A stretch of 15,934 nucleotides of DNA, taken from contig JAIWOM010000007.1 in assembly GCA_020216895.1 (NCBI GenBank), positions 1-15,934 on the forward strand, in the 5' to 3' direction. Position numbers and translations under genes: made by a program. The notes under the pieces are model-generated. The model was not told where the DNA came from. It saw nothing but the letters and a program-made list of their open reading frames with translations, and searched no databases. The stretch is from Microcella sp. (GTDB lineage Bacteria > Actinomycetota > Actinomycetes > Actinomycetales > Microbacteriaceae). Each line of letters opens with the position of its first letter. The stretch's first letter is position 1. Below, piece by piece: positions 1-6,317 of the stretch.

Positions 1-210
1 GTAGTAGCGCTTGCCGGGGTAGCCCTCGGCGTACTTGTTGGTCAGCACCGAGCCCTGCGCTTCGAGGATGGCGCGCGAGACGAAGTTCTCGCTCGCGATC
101 ATCTCGAGCGTGTGGCGCTGGCGGCTCAGCTCTTGATCGAGCACCGCGGCGATCTCGGGGTCGACGTCGGCGAGAGCGTCGTTGAACGACGAGGGCAGCT
201 TGTCAGACAC
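1..210 (-). CDS. glyA: Serine hydroxymethyltransferase, N-terminal part (cut by window edge)
   Basis: GlyA is a cytoplasmic PLP enzyme that interconverts serine and glycine while charging tetrahydrofolate to 5,10-methylene-THF. Only the first 70 residues are inside the window. They contain the family hallmarks of the N-terminal arm: [17 protein letters not shown], then [12 protein letters not shown], then [15 protein letters not shown]. The PLP lysine lies off the left edge. The start is GTG at 210, chosen because AAGGAG (223-218) sits 7 nt upstream and the protein begins VSDKLPSSF, as expected for actinobacterial GlyA. The leader carries a ZTP riboswitch (261-335), so expression probably responds to ZTP/ZMP, which signals 10-formyl-THF shortage. 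The family call is very secure. Confidence 0.97.
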   Translation of the reverse strand, partial: MSDKLPSSFNDALADVDPEIAAVLDQELSRQRHTLEMIASENFVSRAILEAQGSVLTNKYAEGYPGKRYY

Positions 211-217
211 GGGGGTT

Positions 218-248
218 CTCCTTCGAAGGGTCTGCCGGGCGCGCCGGC
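218..248 (-). promoter_or_regulatory. glyA ribosome binding site with adjacent hairpin (riboswitch expression platform)
   Basis: The Shine-Dalgarno AAGGAG is read from 223 to 218. It forms the right arm of the perfect palindrome CCTTCGAAGG (220-229), which could close as a small TCGA-loop hairpin over the site. Just upstream a five-base-pair stem GCCGG/CCGGC (248-244 with 238-234, loop 243-239) lies between aptamer and start. No U-run follows any hairpin, so control by translation initiation looks more likely than a transcription terminator. The positions are seen directly; the switching mechanism is inferred. Confidence 0.5.
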
Positions 249-260
249 GGGGGCGTGCAG

Positions 261-335
261 GGGGCCCAGGCGTACGGCCCCACACCGTGTCAGTCGCTCC
301 CTGATGGTGACCCATCCGAACGCCAGTCGCGACAG
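261..335 (-). promoter_or_regulatory. ZTP (pfl motif) riboswitch upstream of glyA
   Basis: On the minus strand the conserved blocks of the pfl/ZTP aptamer occur in order: GACTGGCG (328-321), GGGAGCGA (301-294) and CGCCTGGGC (272-264). Pairing fits the family. P1 is CUGUCG (335-330) with CGACUG (296-291), with one U-U mismatch. P2 is GAUGG (316-312) with CCAUC (307-303) and a four-base loop. P3 is GGGGCC (281-276) with GGCCCC (266-261), holding GUACGCCUG in the loop. ZTP riboswitches are known to control glyA, folD, purH and related one-carbon genes, and this one ends about 50 nt before the glyA start. A possible -10 (TAGACT, 345-340) would place the RNA start at or inside P1, so the true promoter is uncertain. 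Confidence 0.93.
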
Positions 336-413
336 CCCCAGTCTAACCCTCGCGCCCGCCGCGCGCGGTGTGATGGTGCGGTTCGCGGATGCTCGCCGCG
401 GGCACGTCGTCGG

Positions 414-935
414 CTACGGGCGGTCGTTGCCTGCTTGAATGCGGCTGGCGAACGCGATCCGCTCACTCTGGCTGACCTGGCTCCCGTCATCCCTCAAGGG
501 TTCGATCGCGAAGACCCCATGAGGGCGACGAACGTGAACGTACTCTCGTTGTGCACCCGATACCGTGCGGCGCGCGCGGAGGTCAGCGTCATTCACCTGT
601 ACCGCTCGAGTCTCACCGCGAACATGAACAGCGATGGCCCCGGCCGAGGCGACAACGACTCCCCAGTGCCAGGTGCTCGCGGGCGTCTCAGCGAACCGCG
701 CAAGGCAGGCCTCGGCGCCATGAATGGCTCGTAGCCGTCGAAGATCACCGAAGGCGCGGTTGCGATTCAGCAGGCTTATGCCTGCAATCATTCCGACAAG
801 GGCGAGCAGGAACAGAACCGCCCCGAGGTAGGGGCCGAAGTGCGGCGCATAGACGACGAGGAACTGGAGGCCGGCAAGTCCCACCAGAACAACCAAGGCC
901 AGGGCGATCACGGCCACCCGACGAATGCCTTCCAT
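414..935 (-). CDS. Small membrane protein of unknown function, two N-terminal transmembrane helices
   Basis: This encodes 173 residues starting at ATG 935 (MEGIRRVAV), 13 nt after the higA stop. An in-frame TTG at 959 would add eight residues but overlaps higA. Two hydrophobic segments are visible, at about residues 6-30 and 35-58, joined by a short turn. A basic stretch (LLNRNRAFGDLRRLRAIHG) follows, then a soluble region of about 90 residues rich in short beta-like segments (WGVVVASAGAIAVHV, REYVHVRR, GVFAIEPL). That layout resembles small actinobacterial membrane proteins with a cytoplasmic PH-like domain, but this is only a resemblance. The gene shares strand and close spacing with higBA and may be cotranscribed. 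I do not recognise a specific family. Confidence 0.72.
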   Translation of the reverse strand: MEGIRRVAVIALALVVLVGLAGLQFLVVYAPHFGPYLGAVLFLLALVGMIAGISLLNRNRAFGDLRRLRAIHGAEACLARFAETPASTWHWGVVVASAGAIAVHVRGETRAVQVNDADLRARRTVSGAQREYVHVRRPHGVFAIEPLRDDGSQVSQSERIAFASRIQAGNDRP

Positions 936-948
936 GCGCGCACCTGCC

Positions 949-1254
949 TCAGGAAGCAACCAGCTCGAGCGGCGTCACCCCTGCAAGGTCGAGGGTCTGG
1001 CGCGCGACCCACAGGTCGTGGGCATCCTGCATCGCCAACCAGCTCTCGGCGCTTCGACCAACTGCCTTCGAGAGACGGAGCGCCATCTCGGGGGTCACCC
1101 TGCTGGTTCCGGCCAGTACACGGCTCAGGGTCGAGGGGGCGACATCGAGCCGTGCCGCCAGTTCGCGGCCGCTGATGCCGAAGGGCTCGAGGTAGACCGC
1201 AGAAAGGAATTCGCCGGGGTGCGGCGGGTTGTGCATGAGATTCAGGTCGTCCAT
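949..1254 (-). CDS. higA: HigA-family antitoxin, helix-turn-helix
   Basis: This is a 101-residue antitoxin and autorepressor of the HigBA type. The hallmark HNPPHPGEFL is at residues 8-17, followed by an XRE-type helix-turn-helix at about 28-66 (SGRELAARLDVAPSTLSRVLAG) and the conserved SAESWLAMQDAHDLW segment at 68-82. ATG 1254 shares one base with the higB stop (TGATG), which suggests translational coupling. A second ATG seven codons in, giving MHNPPHPGEF, is the more usual family start and cannot be excluded. HigA typically binds and neutralises HigB and, alone or in complex, represses the shared promoter; the palindrome at 1545-1562 is the likely target. Confidence 0.93.
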   Translation of the reverse strand: MDDLNLMHNPPHPGEFLSAVYLEPFGISGRELAARLDVAPSTLSRVLAGTSRVTPEMALRLSKAVGRSAESWLAMQDAHDLWVARQTLDLAGVTPLELVAS

Positions 1255-1532
1255 CAGTGGTAGTCCTCGTAGTCCAGGACGTAGGCGTTTCCGTCGCGAA
1301 ATTCGAACGTCAGTCTCCAGTTGCCGCTCACCGTGATCGACCAGCGGCCATCCCTGTCGCCCTTCAGCGGATGGAGGCGAAAGCCGGGAATGGCCATGTC
1401 GTCGATCGTCTGCGCCGAGTCGAGTGCCGCGAGCTGCATCCGCAGGCGCGGCGCATGATTCGGTTGCACCCCCGCGAAACTCCCGGTCTCGAACAGTGCC
1501 CGAAGCCCTTTGTGCCGGAAGGATGCGATCAC
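1254..1532 (-). CDS. higB: HigB/RelE-family toxin, mRNA interferase
   Basis: This 92-residue protein matches HigB closely: IASFRHKGLRALFETGS at 2-18, then a central region with LRMQLAALDSAQ, PGFRLHPLKGDRDGRWSITVSGNWRLTFEF at about 49-78, and a C-terminal VLDYEDYH. HigB toxins cleave mRNA on the translating ribosome and are held inactive by HigA. The toxin-first order is typical for higBA. The start is GTG at 1532, which matches the usual N-terminus. There is no Shine-Dalgarno; instead TACGGT (1544-1539) lies exactly six bases before the GTG, a spacing that fits a leaderless transcript. The reading frame is intact and full length. Confidence 0.94.
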   Translation of the reverse strand: MIASFRHKGLRALFETGSFAGVQPNHAPRLRMQLAALDSAQTIDDMAIPGFRLHPLKGDRDGRWSITVSGNWRLTFEFRDGNAYVLDYEDYH

Positions 1533-1538
1533 GAGTGT

Positions 1539-1544
1539 ACCGTA
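1539..1544 (-). promoter_or_regulatory. Candidate -10 element of higBA (leaderless start)
   Basis: TACGGT fits the actinobacterial TANNNT -10 pattern and stands six bases before the GTG of higB, so the transcript would begin at or next to the start codon. No good -35 hexamer is visible at 16-18 nt. TACACT, shifted five bases downstream, is an alternative but would put the start site inside the gene. Confidence 0.5.
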
Positions 1545-1562
1545 GCGCGTTGCGCAACACGC
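1545..1562. promoter_or_regulatory. Palindromic operator candidate for HigA
   Basis: The minus strand reads GCGTGTTGCGCAACGCGC, an 18-bp palindrome with eight of nine positions paired and a perfect core GTTGCGCAAC (1548-1557). It directly abuts the candidate -10 of higBA, where a bound repressor would block RNA polymerase. Binding by HigA is inferred from the position and from the general autoregulation of this family. Confidence 0.6.
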
Positions 1563-1679
1563 AATGCCTTGTGAACTGATCGCATATCGCTCCCCTTCCG
1601 ACGCGAACCCAAGCGCTCGGCGTCAGAAGTGTGCTGCAATCAGTCCCGACGCGTGACCGGCGTCAACAGTCCCCGCCCG

Positions 1680-2912
1680 CTACGGCGACTCGGCCTCGAT
1701 GATCCTGATCGGCCGCGTGATGAGCGGCACACCGCGGGCCCGGCGGCGCGACTCCATGATGAGCAGCGCGACGATGGCGAGGGCGATCGAGCCCGCCTCG
1801 ATCCACGGCAGCCAGGTGGTGCCGGTGCGGGCGAAGATGACGGCGCCGATGGCCGCCCCGCCGCCGATGCCGATGTTGAACGACGTGGTCAGCAGGGCCG
1901 CGCCGACGTCGCGCACGTTCGGCGCGGCGACCTTCAGCAGGCGCGTCTGCAGCAGGGTCGGTATTCCGCCGAAGGCCGCGCCCCACACCACGAACGCGAT
2001 CACGACCACGAGCGGCACGCCGGCGAAGAGGGCTAGCACGCTGACGGCGAGGATGACCGTGGCGAGCATCCCGTAGAGGCCGCCCCGCGGGTACCGGCTG
2101 CCGACGACCCCCGCGAGCACGAGCCCGATGGCGCCCGCCCCGCCGTAGAGGAACAGCAGCACGCCGAGGGCCTCGGGCTCGAAGCCAGCAGTGTCGAGCA
2201 CGAAGGGGGCGATGTACGTGTAGAAGACGTTGTGGCCGGTGACGATGATCACCACGAGCAGGCAGATGAACAGCACGCTCGGCATGGTGGGGTCGCGGCG
2301 GGCCGGGATGCGGATCTCGCCGGTGGCGAGCGTCACGCGGTGCTCGACCGCGGGCAGGAACTTGATGACGAGCACCACCAGCACGACCACCGTCGCCGCG
2401 ATCACGCCGAACGCCGCCCGCCAGCCGAGCGCGAGGCCGAGGGCGGTGCCGAGCGGCACTCCGAGCACGAAGGCCGCGGTGCCGCCCGCGCTCGTGACGG
2501 CGACGGCGCGCGCCAGCTGGTGCCGCGGCACGAGGTAGCTCGCGTAGGCGCCCGCGACGGCCCAGAACAGTCCGTGCGCGAGGCCCCCGAGCACGCGCGC
2601 GCCGACGAGCAGCTCGTAGCTCGGCGCGATGGCCGCAAGCACGTTGGCGAGGGCGAAGACCACGAGCACGACCAGCAGCAGGCTCTTGCGCGGGTAGTGG
2701 CGGGTGAGCGCGGCGAGCGGGGCCGCCGAGACGACGACGGTTCCCGCGAAGATCGAGATGAGCAGGCCGACCTGCGACTCGGTGACGGCGAGGTCGTCGG
2801 CCATCGCCGACAGGAGCCCGGTGGGCAGGAACTCGCTGGTCACCAGGAAGAAGATGGCGACGGCGAGGGTGATGAGCCCGACCCAGGGGAACGGGCGGTC
2901 GTGCTGAGACAT
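1680..2912 (-). CDS. Major facilitator superfamily transporter, DHA1 / AraJ-like efflux protein
   Basis: This 410-residue inner-membrane protein has about 12 hydrophobic segments. Family signatures include LVTSEFLPTGLL near the N-terminus, the loop motif RHYPRKSLLLVVLVVFALANVLAAIAP after helix 2, GGLAHGLFWAV in helix 4, and SFNIGIGGGAAIGAVI in the C-terminal half. Such AraJ/SotB-like proteins export sugars or drugs by proton antiport; the substrate here is unknown. The start is ATG 2912, chosen because the protein then aligns with its paralogue at 4116-5357. ATG 2978 would add a 22-residue Pro/Arg-rich leader; it lies eight bases after TAGCCT, so a leaderless longer form is possible. Neither start has a good Shine-Dalgarno. 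It is divergent from the ltrA-like gene. Confidence 0.92.
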   Translation of the reverse strand: MSQHDRPFPWVGLITLAVAIFFLVTSEFLPTGLLSAMADDLAVTESQVGLLISIFAGTVVVSAAPLAALTRHYPRKSLLLVVLVVFALANVLAAIAPSYELLVGARVLGGLAHGLFWAVAGAYASYLVPRHQLARAVAVTSAGGTAAFVLGVPLGTALGLALGWRAAFGVIAATVVVLVVLVIKFLPAVEHRVTLATGEIRIPARRDPTMPSVLFICLLVVIIVTGHNVFYTYIAPFVLDTAGFEPEALGVLLFLYGGAGAIGLVLAGVVGSRYPRGGLYGMLATVILAVSVLALFAGVPLVVVIAFVVWGAAFGGIPTLLQTRLLKVAAPNVRDVGAALLTTSFNIGIGGGAAIGAVIFARTGTTWLPWIEAGSIALAIVALLIMESRRRARGVPLITRPIRIIEAESP

Positions 2913-2985
2913 GTCCAAGCGGAGCTTTCGTGGCCAGCGTTGCGCCGCTGACGAACACGGGGAGCCCGGAGCGGGCATCCGCGTC

Positions 2986-2992
2986 TAGGCTA
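2986..2992. promoter_or_regulatory. Symmetric -10 element shared by divergent MFS and ltrA genes
   Basis: The heptamer TAGGCTA reads TAGGCT on the plus strand and TAGCCT on the minus strand, so one element can serve as a -10 in both directions. Rightward transcription would start near 2998 and give a leader of about 32 nt containing the GGAGG of the ltrA-like gene. Leftward transcription would start near 2980, two bases before ATG 2978. No strong -35 is visible on either side. Confidence 0.5.
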
Positions 2993-3029
2993 CCCGCACC
3001 ACCACCGCGACCACCCGCCCGGAGGATCC

Positions 3030-4265
3030 GTGACCCGCTATCTGCCCGTCGTGCGCCTGTTCCGCTCTCGTGAGGCCGGCGCCGACCGCGTCGCGTTCAT
3101 CGAGCTGTTCTTCGACCTCGTCTTCGTCTTCGCCGTCACCCAGCTGTCGCACCACGTCATCGAGCACCTCACCCCGACCGGAGTGCTCGAGGGCGTGCTC
3201 ATGCTCATCGCCGTCTGGTGGGTGTGGATGTACACGACGTGGGTCACCAACTGGATGAACCCCGAGACGGGCCCCGTGCGGTGGATGCTCATCGCGATGA
3301 TGCTCGTCGGCCTCGTGCTGAGCACCGCCATCCCCTACGCGTTCGTCGACCGCGGCCTGCAGTTCGCGCTCGCGTATGTCGTGATGCAGCTGGGGCGCAC
3401 GATCTTCGTCATCGTCAGCTACCAGCGCACGGGGCAGCGGGATGCGGCGCTCAACCTCACGCGCATCGCCGTGTGGTTCGTCGCCTCCGCCCCGTTCTGG
3501 ATCGCGGGCGCGCTCATCGGCGGCACGACGCAGTTCGTGCTGTGGGCCGTCGCGCTCGCGATCGAGCTCTTCGCCCCGGCGGTGCGGTACTGGGTGCCCG
3601 TGATCGGCAACTCGCCGATCGAATCGTGGCAGGTCGCGGGCGGGCACATGGCCGAGCGCAGCGGACTGTTCATGATCGTCGCCCTCGGCGAATCGATCAT
3701 CGTCACGGGGACGGTCTTCAGCCGGAGCGACCTGACCCCCTCATCGGCCCTCGCCTTCCTCGCCGCCTTCGTCGGCACGATCCTCTTCTGGCTGCTGTAC
3801 TTCAGCCACGGCGCCGAGCACGGGCACCGCTACATCTCGGCCGCCGAGCAGTCGGGACGCATCGCGCGCTACACCTACACGTACCTGCACATGCTGCTGG
3901 TCGGCGGCGTCGTGCTCGTGGCCGTGGGCGATGAGCTGGTGCTCGCGCATCCCGACGACCCGATCGACCCGACCACGCTCGCCGTCGTAGTGGGAGCCCC
4001 GGCGCTCTACCTGCTCGGAAATCTGCTGTTCAAGCGGTCGATCGGCCGCCCGTGGCTGCGGTCGCACCTCCTCGGCATGGCCGCGCTCACCGCGTTCTGG
4101 CTGGCGGCGCCCGCGCTACCCGGCCTGACCCCGCTCGCGGTCACGTGGATCGTCAACGGCATCGTCGCCATCGTGGTCGCCCTCGATGAGCTCGGGTGGA
4201 CGACCGAGGGCGACGAGGACGAGCAGGAGGCCCGCGCCGAGGAGAGCGCTGGCCACGACCGGTAG
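3030..4265 (+). CDS. ltrA: Low temperature requirement protein A (LtrA) family membrane protein
   Basis: This 411-residue integral membrane protein carries the LtrA signature VAFIELFFDLVFVFAVTQLS at residues 21-40, followed by a run of hydrophobic helices to about residue 385. Other conserved pieces are WWVWMYTTWVTNW, LGRTIFVIV, SGLFMIVALGESIIVTG and LLYFSHGAEHGHRYI. The family is named for a Listeria gene needed for growth at low temperature; its biochemical activity is not established. The start is GTG 3030 with GGAGG (3021-3025) four bases upstream, the best Shine-Dalgarno in this part of the window. The acidic C-terminal tail (EGDEDEQEARAEESAGH) and the last helix are encoded within a 150-bp antisense overlap with the next MFS gene. 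This is not the group II intron LtrA. Confidence 0.95.
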   Translation: MTRYLPVVRLFRSREAGADRVAFIELFFDLVFVFAVTQLSHHVIEHLTPTGVLEGVLMLIAVWWVWMYTTWVTNWMNPETGPVRWMLIAMMLVGLVLSTAIPYAFVDRGLQFALAYVVMQLGRTIFVIVSYQRTGQRDAALNLTRIAVWFVASAPFWIAGALIGGTTQFVLWAVALAIELFAPAVRYWVPVIGNSPIESWQVAGGHMAERSGLFMIVALGESIIVTGTVFSRSDLTPSSALAFLAAFVGTILFWLLYFSHGAEHGHRYISAAEQSGRIARYTYTYLHMLLVGGVVLVAVGDELVLAHPDDPIDPTTLAVVVGAPALYLLGNLLFKRSIGRPWLRSHLLGMAALTAFWLAAPALPGLTPLAVTWIVNGIVAIVVALDELGWTTEGDEDEQEARAEESAGHDR

Positions 4266-5357
4266 GGCGCCGAGCGACCACACCTCGAGCACCGCACCGC
4301 CGAGCAGGGCACCGCCGCCGATGCCGATGTTGAAGGCGACGGTGATCCAGGCCGCGCCGATGTCGCGCAGTGCGGGGGATGCGAGCTGCAGCAGCCGCGC
4401 CTGGAAGATCACTGGCACCCCGCCGAGGAACGCGCTCCAGGCGACGAGCAGCGCGATGACCGCCGGGGGTGAGCCGGACGCGACGCCGAGGGCAGCGACC
4501 GCGGCGATGACGCCCGCGAGCATGATCGGCAGCAGGGCTCGCGGGTACCGGTCGCCCAGCACCCCGACGACGACGATGCCGACGGCCCCGGCCGCGCCGA
4601 AGACCAGCAGCACCGCCGCGACGGCGGCCGGCGCGAAGGCCGCGACCTCGATCACCCATGCGGCGATGTACGTGTAGAACGTGGCGTGCCCGAGGGTGAC
4701 GAGCACCACGGTGGTGCACAACAGCAGCACCGGCGCGACGGTCGGGTCGCGGAGGGCGGCGAAGCGCTGCGGCGGGGCCGCGTCGGAGTCGGCGACGCGG
4801 TGTTCGACGGGCGGCAGCACCGCGACGATGAGCAGGGCGATGACGACGACGAGCACGGTGATGATGGCGAACGACACCCGCCAGCCGACCGCCTCGCCGA
4901 GCAGGGTGCCGAGCGGCAGCCCGGCGATGCTCGCGACAGTTCCGCCGGAGGTCGCGATCGCGACGGCGCTCGACAGGCGGTCGGGGGTGACCAGTCGCGC
5001 GGCGTACGGGGTGACGACGGCCCAGAACACGCCGTGAGCGGCACCCCCGATGATGCGCGCCACGATGAGCACCCCGTAGACCGGCGCGAGCGCGACGAGG
5101 AGGTTCGCGATCGCGAAGACGCCGAGCAGCACGAGCAGGAGCGTCTTGCGCGGCACCGGCCGGGTGAGGTGGGTCAGCGGAGCCGTCGCGACGACGACCG
5201 CGGCGGCGAACACCGTGACGAGCATCCCGACCTGCGGTTCGGTGATGCCGAGCTCGTCGGTCAACTGCGGCAGCAGGCCGATGGGCAGGAACTCGCTCGT
5301 GACCGCCACGAAGATTCCCGCCGACAGCAGCAGCAGCGGGAACCAGGGCAGGCGCAC
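4116..5357 (-). CDS. Major facilitator superfamily transporter, DHA1 / AraJ-like, paralogue of the 1680-2912 gene
   Basis: This 413-residue, 12-helix inner-membrane transporter is clearly related to the gene at 1680-2912. It shares VTSEFLPIGLLPQL, the loop motif after helix 2 ending PVPRKTLLLVLLGVFAIANLL, GGAAHGVFWAV, LPPVEHRV, FYTYIA and FNIGIGGGALLGG. The substrate is unknown; export of a sugar or toxic compound is expected for the family. The start is GTG 5357 (VRLPWFPLLLL), six bases after TACGCT, a leaderless-type arrangement without Shine-Dalgarno. The frame is open far upstream through antisense purU, but that extension is not hydrophobic or conserved-looking and was left out. The C-terminus after the last helix is acidic and lies within the overlap with the ltrA-like gene. 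Confidence 0.92.
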   Translation of the reverse strand: MRLPWFPLLLLSAGIFVAVTSEFLPIGLLPQLTDELGITEPQVGMLVTVFAAAVVVATAPLTHLTRPVPRKTLLLVLLGVFAIANLLVALAPVYGVLIVARIIGGAAHGVFWAVVTPYAARLVTPDRLSSAVAIATSGGTVASIAGLPLGTLLGEAVGWRVSFAIITVLVVVIALLIVAVLPPVEHRVADSDAAPPQRFAALRDPTVAPVLLLCTTVVLVTLGHATFYTYIAAWVIEVAAFAPAAVAAVLLVFGAAGAVGIVVVGVLGDRYPRALLPIMLAGVIAAVAALGVASGSPPAVIALLVAWSAFLGGVPVIFQARLLQLASPALRDIGAAWITVAFNIGIGGGALLGGAVLEVWSLGALPVVASALLGAGLLLVLVALGRPPELIEGDHDGDDAVDDPRDRERGQAG

Positions 5358-5363
5358 GGGGCC

Positions 5364-5369
5364 AGCGTA
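5364..5369 (-). promoter_or_regulatory. Candidate -10 of the second MFS gene (leaderless)
   Basis: TACGCT lies six bases upstream of the GTG at 5357, which fits TANNNT promoters of leaderless actinobacterial genes. No Shine-Dalgarno and no convincing -35 are present. Confidence 0.45.
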
Positions 5370-5425
5370 GCCGCGCCGTGGAGGCGGTGCTCGGGGGCGG
5401 TGGCCGGGTGCACGGAGACGGCGAA

Positions 5426-5431
5426 TAGGCT
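5426..5431 (+). promoter_or_regulatory. Candidate -10 of purU (leaderless)
   Basis: TAGGCT is followed by seven bases and then the GTG of purU, so transcription would begin at the start codon. It shares the 81-bp divergent gap 5358-5438 with the promoter of the MFS gene. No clear -35 is visible. Confidence 0.5.
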
Positions 5432-5438
5432 TGCTCGG

Positions 5439-6296
5439 GTGAGCGAGACCCTCCACCACTGGATCGTGACCCTCGTCTGCGACGACCGCCCCGGCATCGT
5501 GCACGCCGTGACGGGCGCGATCGTCGAGGCCGAGGGCAACATCACCGAGCTGCAGCAGTTCTCGAGCCTCGGCTCGGGACGCTTCTTCCTGCGTCTGCAG
5601 ACCGAGACGCACGCCGACCACGACGCGCTGCGCGCGGCGCTGCAGCCCGTCATCGACCGCTACGGCATGGAGTGCCGCATCGATGCCGTCGGTCGTCCCC
5701 TGCGCACGCTCGTGCTCGTGTCGAAGGCCGCGCACTGCCTCAACGACCTGCTCTTCCGGCAGCGCAGCGGCACGCTGCCGATCGAGGTGCCGCTCGTGCT
5801 GTCGAACCACCCCGACCTGGGTGAGCTGGCCGCGTTCTACGGGGTTCCCTTCGCATCGCATCCCGTGACGGATGCGGAGCAGAAGGCGGCCATGGAGGCG
5901 CGCATCCTCGCCGCCGTGGAGGAGCACGACATCGAGCTCGTGGTGCTCGCCCGCTACATGCAGATCTTCTCGGCCGAGCTGTGCGACGCGCTCGCGGGGC
6001 GGGCCATCAACATCCACCACTCGTTCCTGCCCGGCTTCAAGGGCGCGAACCCCTACGCCCGCGCGCACGCCCGAGGCGTCAAGCTCATCGGGGCCACCGC
6101 GCACTTCGTGACGAGCGACCTCGACGAGGGCCCGATCATCGAGCAGAACGTGACGCGCGTCGACCACTCGCGCTCGCCGGAGGAGCTCGTCGTCATCGGC
6201 CGCGACATCGAGAGCCGCACCCTGAGCCAGGCGGTGCGCTGGTTCGCGGAGGACCGCGTGCTGCTCGACGGCCAGCGCACCGTCATCTTCACCTGA
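5439..6296 (+). CDS. purU: Formyltetrahydrofolate deformylase
   Basis: PurU hydrolyses 10-formyl-THF to THF and formate in the cytoplasm, balancing the one-carbon folate pool. The 285-residue length is normal. An N-terminal ACT domain (about 8-82) begins WIVTLVCDDRPGIVHAVTGAI. The formyltransferase-fold domain spans about 88-285 and shows LVLVSKAAHCLNDLL, VVLARYMQIFS, NIHHSFLPGFKGANPY and SDLDEGPIIEQ. By comparison with PurN the catalytic residues should be N191, H193 and D229, all present. The start is GTG 5439 (MSETLHHW), with TAGGCT seven bases upstream and no Shine-Dalgarno. It ends 21 bp from the convergent aldolase gene with no clear terminator between. It is functionally linked to glyA at the left edge. 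Confidence 0.97.
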   Translation: MSETLHHWIVTLVCDDRPGIVHAVTGAIVEAEGNITELQQFSSLGSGRFFLRLQTETHADHDALRAALQPVIDRYGMECRIDAVGRPLRTLVLVSKAAHCLNDLLFRQRSGTLPIEVPLVLSNHPDLGELAAFYGVPFASHPVTDAEQKAAMEARILAAVEEHDIELVVLARYMQIFSAELCDALAGRAINIHHSFLPGFKGANPYARAHARGVKLIGATAHFVTSDLDEGPIIEQNVTRVDHSRSPEELVVIGRDIESRTLSQAVRWFAEDRVLLDGQRTVIFT

Positions 6297-6317
6297 TCGC
6301 GTCGGCCGCGCGAGCTC

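Noticed and set aside
340..345. TAGACT as the glyA promoter -10
   Set aside because: The implied start site would remove part of the aptamer P1 strand, so it was not listed as a feature.
112..734. Several plus-strand open frames across the glyA leader and the membrane protein gene
   Set aside because: Their translations are low-complexity and antisense to glyA, the riboswitch and the membrane protein; no ribosome sites were found.
2232..2951. Plus-strand open frame of 239 codons, very rich in Asp, Glu, Arg and His
   Set aside because: Shadow of the first MFS gene; the composition reflects reverse reading of hydrophobic codons, not a real acidic protein.
5358..6167. N-terminal extension of the second MFS gene to give 683 residues
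   Set aside because: The extension is antisense to purU, polar and without family similarity, while the transporter has a normal start at GTG 5357.
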